NCBI GenBank assembly: GCA_015501075.1
Contig: JADNYJ010000711.1
Coordinates: 1-15,300 of the forward strand
Reading direction: 5' to 3'
Length of the DNA stretch: 15,300 nucleotides
From: Gymnopilus junonius
Taxonomy: Eukaryota > Basidiomycota > Agaricomycetes > Agaricales > Galerinaceae
Position 1 is the stretch's first letter; the number at the start of each line of letters is the position of its first letter. Positions 1 to 11,869 of this stretch are shown in pieces. Under the pieces are notes generated by a model. The model had not been told where the DNA came from, did not search any database, and worked only from the letters and a program-made list of their open reading frames with translations. A program made the position numbers and the translations under genes.

Positions 1-78
1 AATGTCATGTATTCAGTTCTCGTTCCATTTAGCATACGACCCCCTGCCTACTTTACTCTGACCAGACTTTCTCTGGTA

Positions 79-611
79 CTGTTGCATTTCATTCAATTCA
101 CCACCCCCTGTGACCTGTGACCTGCCCGGTGAAATGCCAGGTTCACCAGGTGGGCTTGGGACCTGTGACCTACCTAAAATTTCACCGGTCTTACAGAGTT
201 GTCGTGGTGGACTGGTAGTATGTGTCAAAGTAGTTCAATGACTGCTCTAGGCAGTGGGTTCGATTCTCACCTGATGTGTTCTTTTTTGACTACTTACGTA
301 GCAATCATCTGTCCGATTTTGGTAGCATGATATCAAACCCAGTTATGAAGACTTGGACATTGACCTCTAAGCCACAAAATAACTTAGTTTAACTAATTAC
401 AGTCTCACAACTTTTATTTCTAGTAATTTAAGAATGCCAGAGTGGCAGTTCACCAGTTCTGGGTGATTTTGCGATTTTAAGCACAAAAATGACCAAATTT
501 ATGGCCATCAAATGGTTTCCCACTCAGCCTTGTGACCGCGGACAACTGTTGACATTTCGCCGATTTGGAGGCCTGTGACCCGTGACCAGTGAATTGAACG
601 AAATGCAACAG
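79..611. mobile_element. Non-autonomous inverted-repeat element (MITE-like)
   Basis: The two ends, 79-100 and 590-611, are inverted copies matching at 21 of 22 positions (CTGTTGCATTTC...). Each is flanked by a TA dinucleotide (77-78 and 612-613), as expected for a TA target-site duplication of the Tc1/mariner type. Inside there is no convincing coding capacity. The sequence GTGACC occurs six times in one orientation, in groups near the two ends (110, 117, 165 and 532, 575, 582). A second inverted pair, 126-135 with 179-188, can fold the left subterminal part. Size, ends and lack of an ORF fit a MITE. The superfamily call is inference, because TA flanks also occur by chance and no second copy is in the window. 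Confidence 0.6.
231..287 (+). ncRNA. tRNA-like A-box/B-box pair followed by a T run
   Basis: A box-A-like sequence at 231-241 (TAGTTCAATGA) is followed by a hairpin ACTGC-TCTAG-GCAGT at 241-255. After that comes a perfect T-arm: stem 254-258 with 266-270 (five pairs, one G-T) around a seven-base loop TTCGATT. This matches box B (GGTTCGATTC). A run of six T at 282-287 could end pol III transcription. It is too short for a tRNA: no acceptor stem pairs, and the two hairpins share two bases. It could be a tRNA-derived SINE head, a decayed tRNA, or chance. It lies inside the inverted-repeat element. Confidence 0.3.
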
Positions 612-613
612 TA

Positions 614-894
614 TATTCCCTCTGGAGTCTAGAAGTTGCGCTAAGCCTCACGAGGACCATAAAACTCCAGGTTAGTTGACTGCTTCTCGGAATCAGGTTG
701 CGCTCTTCCGAAGCTCGTGCATGTCATTTTCGGCTAAATTTGGTCCCCTTCACTCATAATCATCTGAAGGCGCAGCCCTGTTCACCTGCACTTACAATTG
801 TCTGGAACTGCCGATTGTTGCCCTAAAGCTTCAGTGTAGTCCAAGCAGCCGCACACTGCTGGCGTCGATGTAAAACCCAATATTCACAAGCAGA
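614..894. other. Upstream region of the GH31 gene
   Basis: This is about 280 bp between the repeat element and the first in-frame ATG of the GH31 gene. I see no ORF of note, no clear TATA box and no RNA gene. If the GH31 gene was ever expressed, its promoter and leader would lie here, directly next to the transposon-like element. Confidence 0.4.
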
Positions 895-5036
<4,142 letters not shown>

Positions 5037-5366
5037 TGTCGCAGGAATTGCTTTGAATCCGGTTATCAGAATCTACCTGCCACTGGCATATACTTACTTA
5101 TGCCGAGGGATTTACGGGGCCTTGGGCAGGCGCCGAGTGTGCCGAGAGTCACGTGCTCGTGACCTGCAGTCGACGCGTCGCGTTCGAGCACCTGGTTGTC
5201 CCCCAGAGTCAAGAGAACTTGCAGGCACGGCTTCCCCAGCTCGATCGGGATGGACACCGAGGGCGGATTGATGGGACTGATGTGCTGGGTGGCCCAAAAA
5301 TAGCCCATCACTTGGCAGCGGGATGCGTCTTTGGCAGCTGTCTTCGGTCTCATCTTGAGCTCTGTT

Positions 5367-5390
5367 CCCTCCCTCCCTCCCTCCCTCCCT
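5367..5390. repeat. (CCCT)6 microsatellite, G-quadruplex candidate on the minus strand
   Basis: Six perfect CCCT units lie in a row. The minus strand therefore has six GGG tracts separated by single A residues, a classic short-loop G-quadruplex pattern. It lies about 330 bp after the GH31 stop codon. Whether it folds or acts in the cell cannot be told from sequence. Confidence 0.85.
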
Positions 5391-5596
5391 TAAACACATC
5401 TTATGTACCAAAATAATTACACAGAATTGCAGAAACATGTACTAAATATGTTATAATGGGAATAGACAGTGGCAATGGCCTTTTCAATGCAGTTGAACTG
5501 GGTACTGCTGGCAGACTGCAATTTGAGCTGGTTCAAGTCAATAAGTATTCCTTTTGGGACATAAGTTCAATAAGTAGCTTATCTGGAGGGATTTGC

Positions 5597-5645
5597 GTAA
5601 ATCCAGCTCGCTTTACACTGGATTTACACAAAGTGAGCTGGTTCA
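5597..5645. repeat. Nested inverted repeats (hairpin) of GTAAATCCAG type
   Basis: GTAAATCCAG at 5597-5606 is a perfect reverse complement of 5618-5627, giving a ten-pair stem with an 11-base loop. Overlapping it, 5603-5614 and 5630-5641 are inverted copies at 11 of 12 positions. The flank GAGCTGGTTCA at 5635-5645 is an exact direct repeat of 5525-5535. Related copies lie at 5654-5664 (GTAAAGCCAGA), 5989-5999 (its exact reverse complement) and 6010-6016. This may be the wreck of a small transposable element, but no clean ends or target duplication are visible. Confidence 0.5.
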
Positions 5646-6051
5646 TTTCTGCTGTAAAGCCAGAGCCTCGGAGTGATGGGTGGCTCAAGCTCTCCCAGCT
5701 TGCCGGTGTGAGCTCATGTACACTCTAGACACGTCTTTTCCATACCTCTGAACTTCAAAAAAATTTCTCTGCCTCCTGAAAAGAATGCTGAAATTTTGGT
5801 ATTCTATTCTCTTTGACTAAAAAATTTCCCTCGAGTCCCTACTGTACATGACTCTAAAAAAAGCCTTTGTGATTGACTTCCTTTCGCAAGCTCGGCTACC
5901 TTCATGTGCAATCACATCACGCCTAGCCCAGAGCTGGACGAGTTCTGATGTGTTCCGGGGCGCCATCCTCTGGTCTGTGCTAAAAATATCTGGCTTTACG
6001 GGCTTTACTGTAAATCTAACCAAATAACCCTACTTACTGTGCTTCTTGATG

Positions 6052-6073
6052 ATGACTTGTATGTACAAGTCAT
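6052..6073. repeat. Perfect 10-bp-arm palindrome
   Basis: ATGACTTGTA and TACAAGTCAT flank a two-base TG centre, giving a nearly continuous 22-nt dyad. It could be a binding site for a dimeric regulator or a remnant of an inverted repeat. It sits about 750 bp before the FAD oxidase start, and no second copy is seen nearby. Confidence 0.6.
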
Positions 6074-6381
6074 GTTTATATTTGACGAAGTCTGAATGGT
6101 GGTGAAAATCTTAACGGAATATTTCCCAATTTTATGAAGACAATTAGGTGCTCAGAAAGTTAGGATCATCCTGAAGACTCAAGAGCAATGAATTGATGGT
6201 CGTTCGAGGATGATGAAAGGATTACATAAGACCAACGGCGGATGAGCGCGGGCTGGACAGCTCATCGTCTTCCACATTGTCACCTACACCACCATCGTTC
6301 GCCAACGTTTCTTGATCTTTTTGAAGATGCCATGAATGGTATATGGTTACTTTTTAGCTACGACATTCCAACGAGGAACCG

Positions 6382-6600
6382 ATGACAGTCGAAGCTGAAG
6401 AGTCAAGACGTTTTCAGCTGGGGATGTTTCTATCAATAGCTTTCAATGGTAAGTAAGCATTTATGTTGTCTTCTTTTTGGCGTTCTTCGGAAGTTTAGGC
6501 CATCTTTTTTATTACTTTCAAGTTGACAGGCTTCATTCGCCTTTTTTTACACCAAGGCAAGGCTAGCCTCAAACCTACAAAGTTTTCTCAAGCGACGTAA
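6382..6600 (+). CDS. Doubtful small two-exon ORF or leader exon upstream of the FAD oxidase
   Basis: An ATG at 6382 opens 22 codons (starting MTVEAEESRRFQLG) that run into a strong donor, G|GTAAGTAAG, at 6449. An acceptor TTGACAG ends at 6529. Joining them leaves an open frame of 45 codons that stops at 6598-6600. The donor is as good as those in the real genes here, but the intron (81 nt) is a little longer than most and the peptide matches nothing I know. It could instead be a spliced 5' leader of the oxidase transcript, whose ATG follows 224 bp later, or chance. Nothing else between 6600 and 6823 is supported. Confidence 0.2.
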
Positions 6601-6823
6601 TCGGGACGAAGCCGAACCTGATGGAGACCGAAACTCAACACCGAGTCAGCTGCAAGGGGTGACGACAATGTGCTTATGGTGAGCGCGCTTCTTGGACATA
6701 TGAAGCGACTTCCCGAGTAAAATTGTTTTGTATAACTAGATGGAGCGAGCCAGGTGGGCCTTACCAGGCCAGCTTGCACATTAGGCGGGATTGTCATCTC
6801 TTTTAATACTGCGTCCCCGCGTC

Positions 6824-8905
6824 ATGCTCGCACTAAGCAATATCGTTTTGTTCTGTGGCTTTGCTTCTGCAGCCTTTGGGCAAGACTTCAGAAGTTTATT
6901 GGCCAAGGAAGATCCTGCGGCCAACGTCTCTGTCGTTCTTCCTGGTGAACCCAGCTATGCCAATGTTTCTCGACCATGTGCGTCCTCTTCTTCAACGTAA
7001 AAAGCCATTGCCTAAATTGACATTAATCTCGTTCTCAATAGTCAACCTGAGATTCGATTTCCAGCCCACTGCCGTCGCATTCCCTACAACAGTACAAGAA
7101 GTATCCGACCTCGTCAAACTTGGACATGCAACTAATCATCAAGTTGTTGCTCGAAGTGGTGGAGTGTGTCATTCTCAGCTCGTAATCGCTCTTGAGCTTG
7201 CTCAGCTCATCCCTTCGTCTTCAGCATAGTTATATAGCTAATGCTCTAGGAGGGAAAGACGGCGACCTTGTAATCGACATGAGCAACTTCAAGAAAATTA
7301 CGGTCGATGATAAAGCGGGAACAGCTGTCATTCAGACTGGAAATCGGTTAGGCGACATTATATCAGCACTAGCGGCGCATGGAAGAGGTTTACCACATGG
7401 AACGTGTGCGTATGTGGGGATTGGCGGTCACTCAGGTGTGTCAACGTTCCCTGCTGGCATTTCTTCTTTTCGGGAGAAGAAGAATGTTTTCTAACGTAGT
7501 CGCTTTTTGGTACTTTTTTCCTACTTGCTTAGCCTTTGGCGGATTCGGGTTTACATCACGCCTTTGGGGCTTGACCATTGACGCTGTCTTGTCAGTCGAT
7601 TTAGTACTGGCCAATGGGACCATTACGACTGCGTCTGAAAGAACCAATCCTGACCTTTTCTTTGTGCGTTGAACCTTGCGTTTTTGATTTCACATCATCC
7701 ATCTAATTTTGTCTGATTCATTGCCCCTTTCTCTCACATACATGCGACCATGATGCCGCCTGCACACTTCTTTTCTTAAAATAACTTTCTATATTCAGGC
7801 TGTGCGCGGCGCTGGGTCATCTTTCGGTATCGCCACTGCAATCACTGTCAAAACCTTTACTGCACCTCCAACTGCTACTATCTTTTCCTACAATTGGCAA
7901 TACACCGCGGCCGAAGCAGCAGCCGCCCTTAGCGCGTATCAGAATTTTGTTCTGACCGCCGACCTCCCACCAGAATTTGGCGCGGAAATCGTCGTGACCA
8001 AGGGTAATGTACAGGGAAATGTCACCATCGGACTGGCCGGTGGATGGTACCTCCCGCTTGAAACTTTGAATGCAACACTGAAGCCATTCTTCGATAAGGT
8101 GCCTCCACCTAGGACGGCGAGCTTTGACACTGGAGACTACTTGCACAGTGCAATTAACCTCGCCGGTGGCTCTCTGGATACCAGCGCTCCAGATACTACC
8201 GATACTTTCTATGCCAAGTCGCTCATGACACCTGAGGCGTCGCCCATGTCCAATAAGGCTTTACAGGCCTTCATGGAATCTGTTGCCAACGAAGGGTTTA
8301 CGACTCCAGTGGTGAGCTTTTGTGCGCTTTGTCTTTGTCAGATTTATGCGCTGACTGACTCCTTTATCAGGGATGGTTCTTCCAGATGGAACTTTTCGGT
8401 GGCAAGAACTCTGCTATCAACGCTGTGAAACCCACTGCTACGGCCTTTGCTCGTCGTGCATCTCTTTTCACAATCCAGTTCTATGCTTCTTCTCCAGGAA
8501 ATGTCCCACCATACCCTCAAGCGGGTTTCACTTTTCTTGACAGTAAGTTCCAGGTTATTGTGTATCTGGATGATATCTTCTCACTGCCTCTAAAAGACGT
8601 CGTTAACGCTATCGTCAAGAACAGCACGGCAAATTGGGACTACGGGTACAGTCTCTTATCATCTATTTTTCCTTACAGCCAACTGATTGATTTCATAATA
8701 TACTGTAGGGCGTATACCAACTACATTGACGACCACCTTGTGGATTGTGATTACAAATTTTTTATTCATGTAGTAAATTGGAGTTTGACTTCATCTCGCA
8801 GGGCAAAAACGCTATTATGCGCAAAATTATCCACGATTACGTGCGTTGAAGGACATGTTTGATCCTCACGGAACTTTTACATTTCCTACGGGTATTCAAG
8901 ACTAG
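6824..8905 (+). CDS. Secreted FAD-linked oxidase, GOOX/BBE-like (AA7 type)
   Basis: Flavin-dependent oxidase of the berberine-bridge/glucooligosaccharide oxidase family. Such enzymes oxidise carbohydrates or secondary metabolites with O2, giving H2O2; the substrate cannot be read here. Nine exons join into 497 residues, normal for the family. Introns: 6978-7041, 7164-7224, 7436-7532, 7664-7798, 8312-8370, 8543-8596, 8646-8708, 8747-8801. ATG 6824 is chosen because it starts a signal peptide (MLALSNIVLFCGFASAAFG). The FAD-binding domain shows FQPTAVAFPTT, VVARSGGHSY (His for the covalent flavin bond), GTCAYVGIGGH (Cys for the second bond), AFGGFGFTSRLWGL and RGAGSSFGI. The C-terminal BBE domain has YTNYIDDHL, YYAQNYPRL and FDPHGTFTFPTGI. 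The correct splice at 8746/8802 rebuilds the Trp of VDWQKRYY. No stops or shifts are present. The 135-nt fourth intron is the longest seen here. It converges on the F-box gene, 121 bp between stop codons. Confidence 0.92.
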
Positions 8906-9026
8906 GCGGAAATGGAATGCGCAAACTGCCTTCGTTGTTGGCTACATTCCAAAAGAAGTCAAAAATTATCTATGACCTGTCCTTCTCTGGCTCGTGCTTT
9001 TCAAATACTCCGCGTCTGGGCTTCCA

Positions 9027-10511
9027 TTAATCCCACAGGATCTGTAACCCCGTGAACCTCTGTAGGTTTTCGAGCGATATCATCAGGACCCCAGGTCGTT
9101 CGCACTTGGTTAAATCCAGAACCGAAATTGGGCATCCAACATCCCAACGCATGCGAAGGAAATGCAATAAGTTATCGGATATAATATCAGCATGGATAGT
9201 ATCCAGTCGAGGGAGAAAAACGTCTGAGTTTTGTTCTTGGGCCTCCATAAGGTATGGGTACATAAGATCCGTGACGCGAAGAATTTTCGCGTTTGAAACC
9301 GATCGGAGGAATTCAGTGGTTGCAAGCTTTTCTCTGTCCCGCAATTGACGATTGGTCGTCAATTCAAGTTCAGTAACGAGAGGACAGGCAGGTATTTGAA
9401 GTGCCATAAGAATTTTCGATTGATTCCCGTTTCCAGGAAAGATGGAACATGGTACTCTGAGTGAGAATTCTGCCCCGTTGGCGCTCCTGCTTGCGAAGCA
9501 AAAGTTATGCGAAAGGTCAAGGGATATGTGAGTGGGCACATGTAGCTGGAAATGTCTTGTCATATACAGCGATAACCTTTCCAGAGATGCATGGGGATCG
9601 ATTTGAGACGTAGAGACGTGGAGGGTATAGTTATTTTGAGGAATCATGCACATGATGAATTCGAGACAAGAGTTAAAGCCGGTGCCGATCTCCAGCCTTT
9701 CGATATTCGGGCCCAAGGTGAAAGAAGTTAAGCCGAGCATAGCCGGGTCGTAGGCATCGTCACCATAGCGCCCTGCGTAAACGAGGCTTTTCAAACACGG
9801 TGTCATTTTCAAAGTGTCCAGCACAAAGGAAAGCGGTAACAGGGGGCCAATTTCAATAGACCGGAGATTTTGCAACCAAGGTGCCGATAACTTAAACGAC
9901 AGTTCTCTGGACTTGAAGCTACGAAGCATAGGAGCATTATTGTTAAAAAGTGATTGACCCTCTGGGATTTTAACTTGCGAGCTAAGAGACATCTCAAAAA
10001 CGCGGAGTTGGGGAGTAGGAGAATACAGAATATCCGGTGGAATGGAGATGTGTAAGCCGACCCTTACTGTTATTCTCTCGATTCGGTTCCACTCGGTGTC
10101 CAGTAACAGAAAGAAGAAATCTTGCCATGGAGGTATTTCACGGCGGCTCCATACAGAACCATCGCTATGGGTGTCTTGGACATATGAGTATGATGGGTTG
10201 AGAAGAGCTTGAATACCCTTGATGGAAAGTGGAGCATGTTCGCTACGTCGGAGGATCTCGGTGCGCCATTCGCTCCTTCTTTGAGTAAGGGCGTCCAGGT
10301 CGATAAGGTGTCCCCATAAAGATGGCCTTTCTAGTATAGCCGTTCGCCATTCTTGACAAACTTGGGAGGATAATCTAGTGGTCCGGAGGGCCTTGTCGTC
10401 GGTGAACATGTCAGCGTTCACCTTGAAAACGAGCAGCAGAAGGTCATTATTCAAGCGGGAAATGGGCGGTCCCTGTACTGCTCCGCTCATCTGAACGACG
10501 TAGGATGACAT
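9027..10511 (-). CDS. F-box domain protein, Agaricomycete expanded family
   Basis: A single open frame of 494 codons without introns. The N-terminus carries an F-box at about residues 16-67: PPISRLNNDLLLLVF, a short insert, then SSQVCQEWRTAILERPSLWGHLIDLD, quoted here in two parts as the Leu-rich first helix and the CxxWR...PSLW second half. F-box proteins bind Skp1 and bring substrates to an SCF ubiquitin ligase in cytoplasm or nucleus. The remainder (about residues 100-494) is rich in Leu and has weak leucine-rich-repeat-like spacing, with no domain I can name. Such intronless F-box genes occur in very large, fast-changing families in mushrooms, so the target is unknown. No disabling changes are seen. 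On the minus strand a donor-like AAG|GTAAGTCC lies about 55 bp before the ATG and might mark a leader intron. The upstream region is shared, in divergent orientation, with the CFEM gene. Confidence 0.85.
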   Translation of the reverse strand: MSSYVVQMSGAVQGPPISRLNNDLLLLVFKVNADMFTDDKALRTTRLSSQVCQEWRTAILERPSLWGHLIDLDALTQRRSEWRTEILRRSEHAPLSIKGIQALLNPSYSYVQDTHSDGSVWSRREIPPWQDFFFLLLDTEWNRIERITVRVGLHISIPPDILYSPTPQLRVFEMSLSSQVKIPEGQSLFNNNAPMLRSFKSRELSFKLSAPWLQNLRSIEIGPLLPLSFVLDTLKMTPCLKSLVYAGRYGDDAYDPAMLGLTSFTLGPNIERLEIGTGFNSCLEFIMCMIPQNNYTLHVSTSQIDPHASLERLSLYMTRHFQLHVPTHISLDLSHNFCFASRSANGAEFSLRVPCSIFPGNGNQSKILMALQIPACPLVTELELTTNRQLRDREKLATTEFLRSVSNAKILRVTDLMYPYLMEAQEQNSDVFLPRLDTIHADIISDNLLHFLRMRWDVGCPISVLDLTKCERPGVLMISLENLQRFTGLQILWD

Positions 10512-11098
10512 TGTTATTAAGTAAACGGAACTCCATTGCTCTAGGAGTTTGCCAATGGACTTACCTTAAGGCGGCGGATAACTTAAGGGCAAGACGGAAG
10601 ATGCAGTCTGTCAAACAGTGCACGTGCTAGAAACGATCAGTACCAAACTTACCAAAGATGAACAAAATTGCTGTATCAAAAGATCTTTCGTATACAAAAG
10701 ATCGAGGCTATATGGATGTAAATCTGGTAAAGCGTCACTATAGAATTCAAAAAACCAGCATTTCCAGGCACCTCTAACTCTACAGGGCCCCAAAAAGGAT
10801 GTTGAACCGGAGTAAGGATGGACGTGTCGTTTCCAGCCTAATTTTTCAATCTCGATAAGGAAATGGCCAAAAATCCTTCGATTCCTCTTCAAAATGGGAT
10901 GGTTATTCTGACGTTTACAAAGAATTCAATACCCCAGAAGCATTCCTTCAAATGACGCCTACTGCATATTATGGGTTTTACAGGTTCCGCCGTCCTATAA
11001 CCCGCCCTTTCCCTCAACAGACCTAGTGACGAATCCAGGAAATAAACCAGTGCCTACATTTACTCATAATAAAATGTGTCAACTGAAGGCGTCTTCTT
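10512..11098. other. Divergent intergenic region between the F-box and CFEM genes
   Basis: About 590 bp that must hold the promoters of two divergent genes. A minus-strand frame of 93 codons (10892-10611) is open but has odd composition and matches nothing I know, so I do not call it. The direct repeat AAAAGATC occurs twice around 10678-10704. No RNA gene or mobile element is evident. The F-box side has a donor-like GTAAGT on the minus strand about 55 bp before its ATG. Confidence 0.4.
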
Positions 11099-11104
11099 AT
11101 AAAG
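11099..11104 (+). promoter_or_regulatory. TATA box of the CFEM gene
   Basis: TATAAA lies 85 bp before the ATG at 11189, followed by a pyrimidine-rich leader (TTCCTACTCTCATTC). This is the clearest core promoter in the window and suggests a strongly or sharply regulated gene. Confidence 0.6.
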
Positions 11105-11188
11105 CCATTTATTCCTACTCTCATTCTTATCCTTGCCTTGCAACTATATCCCTTCAAGCAAATATCTCACATATTTCCCAAGCTGACA

Positions 11189-11837
11189 ATGTACTTTAAC
11201 ATCGCTTCTGTTTTTCTCATTTCAGCAGCATTTGCGTATGCTTCGACTCTCTTGGATCTAAAGGAGTCGACTACAGGCAACTTATTTCACGTTCCCAGTA
11301 AGCTAAAGTACATATTTCTCTACTTCTGTTTTCTGACCGCCGTTCTGTCCTCCAGTCTGCGCACTCCCCTGCGCGACAAATTCCACTTCTACAAGCGCTT
11401 GCTCTTTCAGAGATTTGCAGTGCCTATGTTCCGATCCAAACTACGTCAGCAACACCATGAACTGTATCCAAAGCTCGTGCAGTGCCGATGCACAGCAACG
11501 TGCACTTTCCGATGTTGAACGATTATGCCTCTTTGCCGTGAGTTATATGGTACATTTGGTGATGATATTCGTGCTAATGGGGTTAAATCTTTAGGGTGCG
11601 ACCGCGAGCATCAGTATTCCTGTATCCACTTCGACTTTAAACGGTATCCCAACCACCATTTATTCGTTTGAGGGATTCTTTCCTGCCAGCACAACGACGA
11701 CCACTTCTACCACTTCTACCTCCACGACCACAAGCGCTTCTGCGACCTCGACGACATCAGCCGCTTCTCGTGGTATAGTAAATAACGTGCTGGGCCTGGT
11801 TGCTACTTGGGCTGTCATACTCTCCTTCTACGTCTAG
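11189..11837 (+). CDS. CFEM-domain GPI-anchored cell-surface protein
   Basis: Three exons (introns 11298-11355 and 11538-11594) give 177 residues. The signal peptide MYFNIASVFLISAAFAYA is followed by a CFEM domain at about residues 36-94 with the full set of eight cysteines: 38, 42, 52, 59, 61, 73, 78 and 94 (CALPC, AC, LQCLC, NC, SC, LC). Asp56, three before CxC, stands where heme-binding CFEM proteins have their axial Asp ligand. A Ser/Thr-rich stalk spans about 129-155. The chain ends in a hydrophobic tail (158-177) after SAAS, typical of a GPI attachment signal. CFEM proteins act at the cell wall or plasma membrane in heme/iron capture, adhesion or host contact; which applies here is not shown. 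Splicing was chosen to keep all eight cysteines in frame. A TATA box and an AATAAA signal frame the gene. Confidence 0.92.
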
Positions 11838-11863
11838 ATTTGACGAGAGCGGGAGTGGAGTTT

Positions 11864-11869
11864 AATAAA
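11864..11869 (+). terminator. Polyadenylation signal AATAAA of the CFEM gene
   Basis: An exact AATAAA hexamer lies 26 bases after the stop codon of the CFEM gene. The position is close to the stop but plausible for a compact fungal gene. Confidence 0.5.

Larger units (their letters stand above)
5037..6381. other. Intergenic region with repeats, no supported gene
   Basis: This stretch of about 1.3 kb follows the GH31 stop. Part 5100-5360 is clearly richer in GC than its surroundings and is open in several frames, for example minus-strand 5353-5066 (95 codons), but I recognise no family in it. Then come the (CCCT)6 tract, a cluster of short inverted repeats (5597-6010) and a 22-nt palindrome at 6052-6073, described separately. 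The rest, about 5670-5980 and 6080-6380, shows no ORF, RNA or motif I can support. Confidence 0.5.

Noticed and set aside
13..228. Minus-strand 71-codon ORF at the window start
   Set aside because: It straddles the left end of the inverted-repeat element and encodes its GTGACC repeats; no protein-like features.
231..287. A complete tRNA gene
   Set aside because: The acceptor stem does not pair, the anticodon-like loop has five bases instead of seven, and the hairpins overlap.
71..625. CTCTGG on both sides of the inverted-repeat element as a target-site duplication
   Set aside because: The left copy (71-76) touches the element but the right copy (620-625) is separated by several bases; the adjacent TA pair is the simpler reading.
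5112..5438. Minus ORF of 108 codons and plus ORFs at 5053-5271 and 5153-5416
   Set aside because: Several frames are open at once because the patch is GC-rich; the minus ORF includes the simple repeat, and none has a recognisable motif.
10611..10892. Minus ORF of 93 codons upstream of the F-box gene
   Set aside because: No known motif, no splice link to the F-box ORF and unremarkable composition; most likely chance.
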